From Adiantum capillus-veneris (taxonomy: Eukaryota > Streptophyta > Polypodiopsida > Polypodiales > Pteridaceae): a DNA stretch of 58,000 nucleotides. Below are positions 11,821 through 22,499 of the stretch, one piece after another. The notes beneath the pieces were generated by a model, which was not told where the DNA came from, did no database searches, and was given only the letters and a program-made list of their open reading frames with translations. Each line of letters begins with the position of its first letter. Position 1 is the stretch's first letter. The translations under genes and the position numbers were made by a program. The DNA lies in NCBI GenBank assembly GCA_014529385.2, contig CM043963.1, positions 97,172,412 to 97,230,411 on the forward strand, read 5' to 3'.

Positions 11821-11830
11821 ATTGGTATCA

Positions 11831-11920
11831 TCTTTAGCAATACCAAAGAAATAGCTACCAATAGCTAATAAATATTCTTTAGCAGTACCAAAGAAATAGC
11901 TACCAATAGCTAATGAATAG
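11831..11920 (+). repeat. 45-bp tandem duplication
   Basis: Units 11831-11875 and 11876-11920 start TCTTTAGCA and differ at only a few positions. Both contain TACCAATAGCTA, the reverse complement of the TAGCTATTGGTA found on the other side of the TRIM-like element. Confidence 0.85.
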
Positions 11921-13930
11921 GGATATTTAACAATGGAGGTGAGAGAAAGCTAGCAATGATCGAGCATTGTGGCGGCATCGGCGGCGGCGGCGAGGCGGTT
12001 GAGCGTAGCATCGACAGAGGCTCCTTCTTCTTCACATCATAGGATCCTTCCTTGAGCGGTGAGTGACACACCATTGTTTCTTTGAGCATGCAAGGACTCT
12101 CTACTTGAGTGCTTGCTGCCTTTTGAGGCTCGCACACACTGCACAGGCAAGTTTCCAGCCTTCGACATGTGCGGTAAAACGTACAATAACTCAAAACAAT
12201 TAATACAATTTAATTTTTCCACACTTACCACGTGTAGAGATCCAATTGTTGACAAATTGCTCGCGAGAGATGTGATGGTTCTCCAACAACCATCACCAAG
12301 TTTTGAATTTTGTGTGACACTCTCGATTCTTGACCATCTCTCCGATCAAGCGACTCAAAGTGATATTTTCCTACGTTAAAAACCAAAAAATAAATACATA
12401 AACTTAAACATTTTTTGAACCAATTTAGAGTCCAATTTAAAAATACTTACATATTTTCCTGCACTGCTTTGCCTCCATAACCATAGTGTGTGGGAGCTTG
12501 TCTGGCCAAAGCATCACGGTGTTGACTATAGGATGAGCCCATTGTAGCTTGTTCGTCCTTTTTGTGCATTGCCCACTCCCACTCCGCATTTGCCTTGTTT
12601 CCACCATGATATTTCTTGTCTCAATTTGTGACCTGGTTGGCCGATGTGTGTCGTACACTTGATTGCTTGTCTTTCCCAAAAAAAATAGCCCTTTTCAACC
12701 AGTGGACTAAAAAACGCTCATTGGGGGCATTTGGAAATTAAGCATGCAACACTTCCTCGATATGTGTGCATGATTGGGTTGTTGGTCTCTGAATTTTATA
12801 ATTTTCTCATTATACTTAAATTGTATAAGAATTTGAACATAGTGTCGAAACGCCATGTCTTATGTTGTATCAAAGTCAACTTCACTGCCATACTTTACTC
12901 TGTAGTAGTTCCCATGCGTGTCTTGCACGAGTGCATCAATGTCCTCATCTTGTGTATTTGAAGTGGCATGCTTTCAAATAGGGAACTCCATCCCACCTCC
13001 ACCACCAAAACAAGAAAAGCCATAGGATCGTCCACCGCTCCGTCTCTCACGACGCTCACTACCCAGAGATGAACATCAACCCGAGCTACCAAGAGAAGTT
13101 CGTCGACCATCTGTGGATTGTCGATGATGCTCGGGTGAAGCAAGTATTGAATGGAAAGGTGTGGGACCCTGTGATGGAAGGGGGGTGAGGCCCTACGATG
13201 GAAGGGGAGTAGGTTTGTTAGAAGGGGGTGTAGAAGAAGGTGTCGTGGATGCGAGGCTCTCAATGTATGGAGTCCCTCCCTAGCTCCCCCCTGGCGTGGT
13301 CTATTGAGAAAGACCATAGCTGGCTGCAAGGTGTTTTGGAGTGTAGTGGGCAAACAATCCTTCCGTCGAATGGAGGTACTCGTCTCACAAAGATAGTGCG
13401 CTAGAGGTCTGGATCTACCATTGGTAAAGGAACCTGGGCAGATGGACCGGCACCAATCCATTGGCTTGGACTTACCGTCTCAAGACTCAGGTCCACTAGA
13501 GGCAACACCGACCCTGGATGGGGGCCCACCTCTAGGAATTGAACCAACCAAAGGGAGATTGAGTGGGTTGGTCACCATTAAGTGGTCTCTCATCTGACAT
13601 TTACATTAAAGGTTGGTAAGTATTAGGACCTAGCTCTTATCTACATACCTCTATATGTCTAGACCCAATCCTCTCTCTCTACACCGCTCTTACTCTTCCT
13701 CACATAGATACATATATACGCTCACTCTCATAAATACACTCAAACACATATATACTATTAGACTTAAGTAGAGGCTAGAAGTGTCAATAGTCTAATGGCA
13801 TCACTTTAGATATCATAAAAATCTCAATCGTGGTAAAACCATGGGTACGTTGCAGTAATCCATACATGAGTGAACCATAGACCGCAATGCCACATTTAAA
13901 AAGGGACTATACCCAAGAGAAAGTGTTCAA
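11921..13930. other. Region with short unassigned frames, no firm gene
   Basis: Several minus-strand stretches (about 12679-12437, with DTHRPTRSQIETRN) and one plus-strand stretch (about 13000-13185, with NINPSYQEKFVDHLWIVDD) have residue composition that could be coding. Each is short, broken by stops and matches no family I recognise. They may be exons of a degraded transposon gene. From 13620 on the sequence grades into TACA/CATA simple repeats. Confidence 0.3.
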
Positions 13931-13959
13931 CCATTGGATGATAGGCTCCCTTGCTTAGT

Positions 13960-14174
13960 GTCTACATACATGCACATACACGCATATATACATATACACA
14001 TGCATACATATCTACACATAGATACGAGCGTATACACACACATATATTCATCCATACATACACATATATACAAATATATACACATTTACACAACTCCTAG
14101 GCATATTTATCTCCCTCCCTCTCTACTCTACTCTATCTCCCTCTCCTTATCTACTCCGTCTATTTCTCTCTCTT

Positions 14175-14215
<41 letters not shown>

Positions 14216-14368
14216 ATCTATTTCTCTCTACTCTCTATCTCCCTCTCTTTCTCTACTCCATCTATTTCTCTCTCTACTCTATATCTCCCTCTTTCTCTAA
14301 TCTATCTCTCTCCCTTTCTCTACTCCTTCTATTTCTCTCTACTCTCCCTCTCTTTCTCTCTATTCTCA

Positions 14369-14412
<44 letters not shown>

Positions 14413-14473
14413 ATCTACCCTATCTATCTCTCCCCCTATCTCTCTACTCTCTCTTTGTCTACTCTATCTATCT

Positions 14474-14509
<36 letters not shown>

Positions 14510-14625
14510 CTTCCTTTCCTACTCTCTATCTCCCTTTATATCTCTATCTCTACCCCCCCTATCTCTCTCTATCCATCCATCTATACTCTACTCTACTCCC
14601 CCTATCTCTCTATCTCTTTCTATCT

Positions 14626-14677
<52 letters not shown>

Positions 14678-14820
14678 TGTCTCTCTTTACCTCTCCCTCT
14701 CTATCTCCCTCTCTTTCTCTCTATCTCTCTCTTCCTCTACTCTATCTCTCTTTCTATCTCCCTCTCTATTCCTCCCTCTTTCCATCTCTATTTCTTTCTC
14801 CCTCTTTCTCTCCCTCTCCC
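13960..14820 (+). repeat. Long ATACAC tract grading into a 720-bp polypyrimidine tract
   Basis: The stretch 13960-14095 is rich in CATA/CACA words. From 14099 to 14820 the plus strand is almost only C and T with isolated A, a mosaic of CT, TCTA and CCCT units. Long Ser/Leu/Tyr frames across it are artefacts of the repeat. Confidence 0.92.
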
Positions 14821-15076
14821 AAGGCGTCCACTAGGAAATATGTAAGATAGCACGTACAAACAATATAAGGAATTTATAATTAGATACATTTATAAAAAAA
14901 TGTACTTACATAAAGGGTTTTCTAATTCAAAAAGTGAAAATTTTCATACGTAAGGGCTAGTTTTTTAAGAAGAATGCATACATAAATGTTACATATAATA
15001 CTTGAAAATAAACTGGTAACTGAAATACCTCTTGTTGGCACGTGTCATACGCAATTTTTACATAGTGGACTCCTCA

Positions 15077-15078
<2 letters not shown>

Positions 15079-15152
<74 letters not shown>
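15079..15152 (+). repeat. (CT)37 microsatellite
   Basis: A pure CT run ending in an A-stretch, about 230 bp upstream of the LINE ORF1 start. Confidence 0.95.
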
Positions 15153-15153
<1 letters not shown>

Positions 15154-15385
15154 AAAAAACGCAACCGTTTTTTGACCTAGTAGACAGCAGTCCACTCTTT
15201 TGATCATAACTTCTTCATCCGAACTCCGATTTGGGTGATCTATAGCCTCAATCGAAGAGCACAAAGTCCTCTACGCATTGATGTAAAGACAGAAATTTTC
15301 AGAGTTATGTAAGGCATTTTTTTAGCAGCATTTCCGAAGTGAACAAGTTCAACAAAATTGATTTTCATCTCCTATTTTACATACA

Positions 15386-15802
15386 ATGTCTTCCGGCACT
15401 CGCAAGGGTTCTTCTTCTTCAACAAGGTCCACAACCATTGTGGAAAATGATCCAAAATCTCCTAAGTATGGAGATAGCAACACAACCACCCAACCAACGA
15501 CATTGGAAACCATGATCATGGCGTACTTGGTATCATTGCAAGAGACCGTAAACAAACAAGGCGAAGACTTACGAGCACTTGCAATGGAGAATGGCACACT
15601 AAGGGTACTTGTGGTTGAGAATGAGAATCTCAAGAGGACACTTGAGATGCAAACAACACCTTTAATGCAACTTGAAGAGGAAGTCAAGGAATGTAAACGC
15701 TCTCTTGTGGACTTGAATGCTTTGAAGGAGCGGATGAGCAAAGTAGAGCATGACCATGTATTGAAAGAGGAGAAATTTGACACTATGAGCCAGGATGCGT
15801 GA
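15386..15802 (+). CDS. LINE ORF1-like protein, 138 aa, coiled coil
   Basis: Starts at ATG 15386. The first 40 residues are Ser/Thr-rich. From about residue 65 the sequence is heptad-like (ENGTLRVLVVENENLKRTL), then highly charged, which suggests a trimerising or dimerising coiled coil such as LINE ORF1 proteins use to bind their RNA. No RNA-recognition or zinc-knuckle motif is visible, so it is shorter than usual ORF1 proteins. Its TGA overlaps the following frame in the sequence GTGA (15799-15802), so ORF2 might be made by re-initiation or a frameshift. It is intact, but whether it is expressed cannot be judged. Confidence 0.55.
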   Translation: MSSGTRKGSSSSTRSTTIVENDPKSPKYGDSNTTTQPTTLETMIMAYLVSLQETVNKQGEDLRALAMENGTLRVLVVENENLKRTLEMQTTPLMQLEEEVKECKRSLVDLNALKERMSKVEHDHVLKEEKFDTMSQDA

Positions 15803-17817
15803 CCTATGAGACCGAGTTACAATTGAAAATATGCTTTTGGAATTGTAATGGATACCCATGGAATGCGGGGGTTGGCATTGATGAACTAACAAGCAAAGCC
15901 GATGTTGTACTTCTTGTTGAAACTTGGGAGCATGATACACAAAGGATTAACAGCTTGGAGGATTACAATGTACATTCATTGATGTGGTCAAAGAATCTCA
16001 AGCAACGAAGAGGACAAGGAGGGTTAGCATGTATGGTTAAGAAAGGATTGGAAGATTTTGTATCAATTGTGAAAGATGACAAGTACAAACGTTATTTATG
16101 GATGAAAATTATGACACCAAAAACAGCACCCCTTTTTGTAGCCAGTTGCTACATTCCTCATCATGATTCTCCCTTTTATGCTTGCATGGATAGAGATCAA
16201 CCATTTTCTGATTTAGAAGAGGACATTGCTTATTTCAAAGGTGAAGGTGATGTTATTGTATTTGGGGATATGAATGCTCGCACAAAAACATTGCAACATG
16301 ATACTCAACAATTTGATATGCCATTATACATTTCAAGGGAGTTGGAGGAAGTTCACTTGTATAATCATACTTCAATGGATGAGGAAGAGCCGGATCACTA
16401 TGGAAAGTTACTTTTACACATGTGTAATAGCACGGGTATGCTCATTGCCAATGGTGTATCTTTGTGGAGTGGAACCAATGGATTTACACGTAGGAGACAT
16501 AATGGGGATAGTGTGATTGACTATATGCTACTCTCTGAAGCCATCATGTATCGCATAAAGAGTTTTATGTTTGGTCAATGGACCCCAGAATCCAACCATC
16601 GCACCTTATGTATTGACCTTTCATGTGGAGAAGCAACTAAGCATGATAATCTCAGCCAAAGGAAAGAGAAGTTATCACTATGTATGGATTTCAAACAGGC
16701 ACCAATGTACATTGAAATGGTTGAGCAAAAATTATGGATGACAAAGCTTCAATGTGATGCACCATTGGAAACTAAATGGGAAGCTTTCAAGAAAGCTATT
16801 TGTTCTTGTGCGAAAGAATGCTTTTCCATAAAGCATCTCCATGGTATCAACAAAGATAGATCACGCAAAAGGTGGTTTGATAAAGAATGTCAAGATGCTC
16901 GAAAGTCCTTGATAAAGCTTGATGCAACTATGGACAAAGACAACTATCAAAGTCATTTGCATACATACAAGGCATTGATTCAAAAGAAGAGAAGAAGATG
17001 GGAAGTAAAGCAACAAGAATTTCAAGTCCAAGAAAAGGCACATGCATGTGGAAGATTTTGGAGAAACTTGAGAGGCAAGCGGGTTGAGAATTTTGGTAAC
17101 TTGAGTCTAGTGGATATGTACACACATTGTAGGAAATTATATGAGCAAGCAAATACTGAAAAAATGCCATTTTATGGTTCACTCCCATGTATGCCGTCTT
17201 TTTTTACTATTGAGGATGTATGCGATGGGCTTGAAAAGTTGGCCACTCGCAAAGTGGGAGATCTTCAAGGTATCAAGCCGGAGATGATCAAATGGACGGG
17301 AGATTTTACTCATGAGTGGATGTGTGATATGTTCAACCTTGCACTTCAACATGGTATGCCTTATGATTGGAGTACTAATTGGGTTAAGCCTTTGTATAAA
17401 GGAGGGGATGTAAAGAATGTAAGCAACTACCGGACTATAATGATTGGGTCTCTTATGGCAAAGTTGTTTGGGTGCATAATGGAGATGAAATTGAGTGATT
17501 GGGCTGAAGAGACTGACAAGAGTGCAAAGGGGCAAGCGGGTTTTCGTCGATGCCATAGCACCATTGATCATCTTATCACTCTTCGTGTTCTCATGGAGGA
17601 AAGTCGGTTGAAAGGCAAGCGATTGTATTGTTGTTTTGTGGACTTTAAGAAAGCCTTTGATATGATTCCACGTAACAATTTGTGGAGAAGGATGGAAGAA
17701 CTCCAAGTGCCAAGTGAGTTTATGCTTGAGGTTTCTCGAATCTATGAGAAGGTGATTTGTCAATTGCGCATGGGAAGAGAAATTTCAAAAAAAATTGTAA
17801 GCACTATTGGGGTTTAA
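15799..17817 (+). pseudogene. LINE ORF2: AP-like endonuclease plus reverse transcriptase (truncated)
   Basis: Residues about 10-280 carry the endonuclease signatures WNCNGY, LVETW, FGDMNART, SVIDYML and SNHRTL, typical of the AP-endonuclease fold. Residues about 480-672 carry RT blocks: IKPEMIKW, WVKPLYKGG, NYRTIMIGS, GQAGFRR and CCFVDFKKAFD. The frame ends with TAA at 17815 directly before QGCPLSP, where the family normally continues through a basic residue or Gln, so a CAA-to-TAA change is likely. The YADD-type catalytic box that should follow within about 60 residues is absent. There is no upstream ATG for this phase; the frame opens at a GTG overlapping the ORF1 stop. Confidence 0.85.
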
Positions 17818-18249
17818 CAAGGATGTCCATTGTCACCAACTCTCTTTGGTCTACATGCTTGAGAGAGAGGAAACCGTACTCACACTTACATGCTTGAGCC
17901 TATTCCCTTGTCTGCGATATGCACTATCGCAGCATTTCGGCTTAGCTCCCATTTCCTTCGATGCGAGATAGGGCGTTGGGGCAATGGAGAAGAGTCAAAT
18001 CAGTTGTGCACATTATGCTCACTGCAAGTTCCAGAGTCTGAGTACCACACACTACTAGAGTGCTCAGCTTTTGATCACATCCGAACGTGCTTCTCTCACA
18101 TTTTCAGCCATAACTTAGACCTACACACTTTCCTCTCCCAGCCAAAGTGTGGGCTCTCCATTGCGACTCTCATCACTACAATTTTGGAGCATCGAGAGTC
18201 ACTCATCAGCCATACACATACTACATCACATGTAACTTTGGTCCCATAG
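17818..18249 (+). pseudogene. LINE ORF2 C-terminal remnant after an internal deletion
   Basis: In the same phase as ORF2, QGCPLSPTLFGLH is followed by TGA (about 17862). Then comes a C-terminal domain containing CEIGRWG and CTLCSLQVPESEYHTLLEC, resembling the Cys-His region at the end of plant and protist LINE ORF2 proteins. The RT palm catalytic box and thumb are missing. The 12-mer TACATGCTTGAG occurs at 17852-17863 and 17887-17898, at or near the deletion point. Confidence 0.72.
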
Positions 18250-18282
18250 GTCATATTTGACCTCTGAGGACGATAATAAAAT

Positions 18283-18293
18283 GTATCTATCTA

Positions 18294-18385
<92 letters not shown>
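18283..18385 (+). repeat. (TATC)4 then (CT)n tract at the LINE 3' end
   Basis: The tail begins immediately after ATAAAATG and may derive from the simple-repeat tail that some LINE groups carry instead of poly-A, later expanded as CT. Confidence 0.85.
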
Positions 18386-18389
<4 letters not shown>

Positions 18390-18535
18390 GGTTTCCAAGC
18401 CTGAATTTGGTCTAGCAAGTTGTACCGGTGGGAAAATGCTCCTGAAGCATGTAGAGCTACTTCTAGTTTAATGGAGTCTTGCATGGCATAAGTGCATGGA
18501 AAATTTTCCTATATATGTAAAGGTTTCTTTTATCA

Positions 18536-18536
<1 letters not shown>

Positions 18537-18586
<50 letters not shown>

Positions 18587-18685
18587 CATCTTCCTCTTCT
18601 CCTTGTGTTTCACATTGCCATGGTGATCCTCCTCAGACACCACCCTCCATAGCGCTGCACCTTTCATTTATCTATCTCTCTTTCT

Positions 18686-18737
<52 letters not shown>

Positions 18738-18913
18738 CTATCTATATCTCTCTACTTTCCTCTCTTCTCTCTCTCCCTCTATCTATTTCTCTTTCTCTCA
18801 CTTCTACCTTTCTTTCTCTCTATCTCTCTCTTCCTCTTTCTCTCTATCTCTATCTCCATCTCTCTCTATATTCTATCTATCTCTCTCTCTACCTTCCATA
18901 CCCTATCTCTCTA

Positions 18914-18999
<86 letters not shown>

Positions 19000-19483
19000 T
19001 CTACTCTAGTCTATCCCTCTCTCTCTCTCTCTCTATTCTATCTATCTCTATCTACTCTATTGTCTCTACCTTCCATACCCTATCTCTCTACTTTCCTCTC
19101 TCTCTCTTTCTATACTCTACCTTCCTATTTCTCTCTCTATTCTATCTATCTCTCTCCCTATATCTCTCTACTTATCTTTTTCTACGTATCTCTCTACTCT
19201 ATTTCTGTCTCTCTCTCTACTTTCTTCTCTTCTCTATCTCTTCCCTCCTATTTTCTCCCTCTACTTTCCTCTCTTCTCTCTGTACTTTTCTCTCTACCTC
19301 CTCTCTTCTCTCTCTACTTTCTATTTTTCTATTTCTCTCTCCCTCTCTCTTCGCTAATATATATATCTATTTATACTAACTTTTCTCACTCCCTTTTTTT
19401 AATTCTCTTTCTCTCTAATTTCTATTTCTTTATCCCTCTCTTTCTCTATCCCTTTCTCTCTCTAATATATATCTATTTATACC

Positions 19484-19531
<48 letters not shown>

Positions 19532-19580
19532 CTGTTTCTATTTTACTTTCTAATTTTCTCTTTCTTTTTATCTATCTACT
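18537..19580 (+). repeat. 1-kb polypyrimidine satellite
   Basis: A mosaic of CT runs (up to about 35 units at 18921-18992), CTCTATCTAT and TTTCTC units. A short mixed-sequence break lies at 18583-18660. Purines other than scattered A are nearly absent on the plus strand. The 363-codon Ser/Leu frame across it is an artefact. Confidence 0.92.
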
Positions 19581-19835
19581 CTGTTAATCTCTAGTTTAGA
19601 CACCATTCGTTTTCTTTAAATTTTTTTCTACAACATCGATTATTTTGTCAAGTTTCAAGAAATTGATCAATCAAGTCAAACCTAATCTACTCCTACATCG
19701 ACTGCCCTAAATGTAATCCACCCCTACATCAATTTACAAGAAAAAACCATCTTCTACATCAGTTACCCTAAACCTAATCTACTTCTACAAGCAGATGAAA
19801 GAGGTATGCTTTTACTTTTCTCTTTGTTTTAAACG

Positions 19836-19837
<2 letters not shown>

Positions 19838-19887
<50 letters not shown>
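19838..19887 (+). repeat. (GT)25 microsatellite at the left edge of CACTA copy A
   Basis: Directly precedes the first transposase-like codons (CTKRA), so the N-terminal part of copy A has been lost or replaced at this tract. The 250 bp before it hold short repeats of CCTAATCTACTCCTACATC type. Confidence 0.85.
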
Positions 19888-19888
<1 letters not shown>

Positions 19889-20061
19889 GTAGACCTTGCA
19901 CTAAACGGGCACATGCAATAGAGGACAGATTTTTATTGAGTGCCGGAACAGCTCTTTACGATGGTGTCGAGTACTTGGTGCTCCGAGCATCGTTGGAGGT
20001 TCTCAAATTGCAAGAAAGATTTGGTTGGAGAAATGCAAGTGTAGATGTACTTCTTGGATAA

Positions 20062-20198
20062 GTTCTATTTATGCCTTTTTGTAAACTAGAAATTCTTGTT
20101 GGCCCCTCATTGCGTTTCAATTTACACACTTCTTGTAATGAACTTCTATTCACTCGTTTTTGCAAATTAGAAATTCTTGTTGGCCTCTCATTGCATTT
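20062..20198 (+). repeat. Tandem duplication inside CACTA copy A
   Basis: Two units of about 56 bp (20062-20117 and 20143-20198) share TTAGAAATTCTTGTTGGCC and CTCATTGC. They fall in an apparent intron of the transposase gene. Confidence 0.75.
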
Positions 20199-22435
20199 GT
20201 ACTAATTTCTTATTTTGGGAAAATGCTTCCTAAAGATCATCACATGCCTCCGAATCTTCAACGAGCAAGTTCGTATGTCATCGCACTTTGCATGGAGTGA
20301 AAACATCCATGCTTACATCAACAAATGCATACTATACCGCAATGAGCATGTCCCTACCGATTCACCTGCATGGAGGCACATCGAAACTCATTGGCCAAAG
20401 TTTGGGCTAAGCTTCGTCACCACTTGAGACTTGGGTTGGAAAGTGACAGTGTTAACCCCTTTGGCACCAAGTCTACATCATGTAGCATTTGGCCCGTGTA
20501 ATATTCCGCCATGGGAGACTACCAAGAAGGGCAATATACTTCTCTATTTTCTTGTGCGAGGGAGGTACAAAGTGGAAAATACTTATGTCTACCTTGAGCC
20601 CCTCATCGAGGAGTTGGAGGAGTTATGGAAGGGCATCCCTGTTGTGGATGTTTCACTTACACACGAGAAGAGGGAGGCCATTTTTTGTGGTATCCTTATG
20701 TGGACCATGCACGACTATCCTGGCCTTGGAGAGAGTTTTGGTATATTATGTTCATTCTTCTTTGTCTTTTTACCATTTGAAGTTTGAAGCTCCCTCTCTA
20801 ACAATATGATATGAGTGCAGGGTTATCCACATTGGGTCTTAATGCCTTTTCTACAAGTGGGTCATCATTGGTGAGACGGAGCATCCAGATGCCTTACATA
20901 AGGTAATCTATCCAAACAACCATCATTTTCTGCCCCAAAGTCACAGCAAATACAAGTCTTCAACAAATGGTAAGACATCTCTAAAGCTTACAATGGCAGA
21001 TTGGGCAACCATTTGGGAAGAGCAAGAGTGATCCTCCCTCGTCTACTCCACCAAAAGGTATGTCAAGATACTCCATATTTTTAAGGCTTCCATATTGGAA
21101 TGACTTGAAAATACAACATCTCTTGGATCCTATGCACATATTCAAGAACGTTTCTTATACACTATGGGACCACATTACGGGCAAAAAGGACTCTTTAGAG
21201 GCTAGGGAGAATTTGAGGGCCTTAAAATGTCTCCCCGCCTCCGCTACTCCATGTTGAGCTCCAAATGGAAGATTGTGCTCCCTAAAGCCCCATAGAACCT
21301 CACCAAAGATGAGTTAGATCAATTGAAGGGTTCCATTGCATCTATTCTCAGACCCATAGGGTACATGAGGTCACTAAAAGGAGCTTTCACAAAGGCAAAT
21401 AAAGGTGGAAGCATTCAATTGTATGGATTGAAAACCCATGATTGGCACAAGATGTTACAAGTAATTATATCTTTCTTCTCTATCCTCTCCCTCGTTTTGA
21501 TTAGATATTGAATTTTGTGCAAGACTAAATTAACATGGTATTTTAATCTTTTGACATTGTATTTTATTTATTCGGTTACTATGTGCGTATGCCGGGACAA
21601 GAAAGTGAGGGAAGCTATTTTCAAACTAGGGGATTTAGTAAGGTACATCATATCTTTATTCAACCAAACTTTCTATATAGACTATATCCTCTAGTGTGCT
21701 ATCTTAGTGTACTTTTGTGTGTTATCTTGTAGGTTTGTGAGCTCCAAGGAAATTGAAAAGATTCCATCCTAGTTGCTTAGTTGCTCTGTGTGCCATTAAG
21801 GAACCATTTCCACGATACGTTCTTCTTATTCAAGCCCACCTCCTGTTCATGTGGTTGAGGAGATGGATATATGTGGAGTAGTCCATGTACGATGAATGTT
21901 CTTTCTAGAGACATTTTTAAAGACTCTCAAAGATTTTGTGTAACTACGGGCCTAGACAGAGGCATGCATGGCCAAAGGATGGATTGTGCAAGAGGCATTT
22001 GTTTACATTTCAGAGTATTTGGCACACATTGATCCCTCAATGCCTCACATGTGGTCAGATCCAGAGGATGCAAGGATGACTTCACACCTACCAAGTGGAA
22101 AGGGAATTTTTTTTAGCATGGATATGAATCTATGCCGAGTTGTCCTGTCCAACAACTTTTGCATCCTCAATACAAAGGTTATGACCAAGTGGGTGGACTT
22201 GTGGACAATGGCAAAGGTAAGGCATCTGCAAGGGAGGGAAGCATGGAAGCAGGCTCATGGAGGCAGGAGGGCACCCCTAGTTCCTTGACACCTTGCATGT
22301 TTCCCATATCTCATTAGTGCTGACGAGTGGATCCATGAGAGAATGACCTGAGTAAAGGCATGTGGAGAGGACATCACCGACAAAGAATGAGAGTATGCAT
22401 GAGGTTGTGTACTAAAGGTGTATATATAGATCTCA

Positions 22436-22436
22436 C

Positions 22437-22495
<59 letters not shown>
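22436..22495 (+). repeat. (AT)n microsatellite
   Basis: About 30 AT units with one C interruption, between the DUF4218-like and DUF4216-like parts of copy A, probably within an intron. Confidence 0.9.

Positions 22496-22499
<4 letters not shown>

Larger units (their letters stand above)
15386..18283 (+). mobile_element. LINE (non-LTR retrotransposon), internally deleted
   Basis: Holds a short coiled-coil ORF1, an endonuclease/reverse transcriptase ORF2 broken before its catalytic box, and a C-terminal Cys-rich segment in the same phase. An AATAAA signal at about 18275 is followed by a TATC/CT tail. LINEs copy themselves by nicking DNA with the endonuclease and reverse-transcribing at the nick. 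This copy cannot, having lost the RT catalytic region. The 5' end is not defined; sequence from about 15160 probably belongs to the leader. Confidence 0.82.

Noticed and set aside
11821-11832. Second primer-binding site ATTGGTATCA after the 3' LTR
   Set aside because: Explained by the ATTGG target duplication plus flanking bases; the match stops after GGTATCA.
12895-13461. 188-codon minus-strand frame
   Set aside because: Composition is not coding-like, and the plus strand of the same stretch looks more coding; neither could be assigned.
13934-14845. 303-codon Ser/Leu/Tyr frame
   Set aside because: An artefact of the polypyrimidine tract.
18496-19587. 363-codon frame
   Set aside because: Same reason: translated simple repeat without amino-acid complexity.
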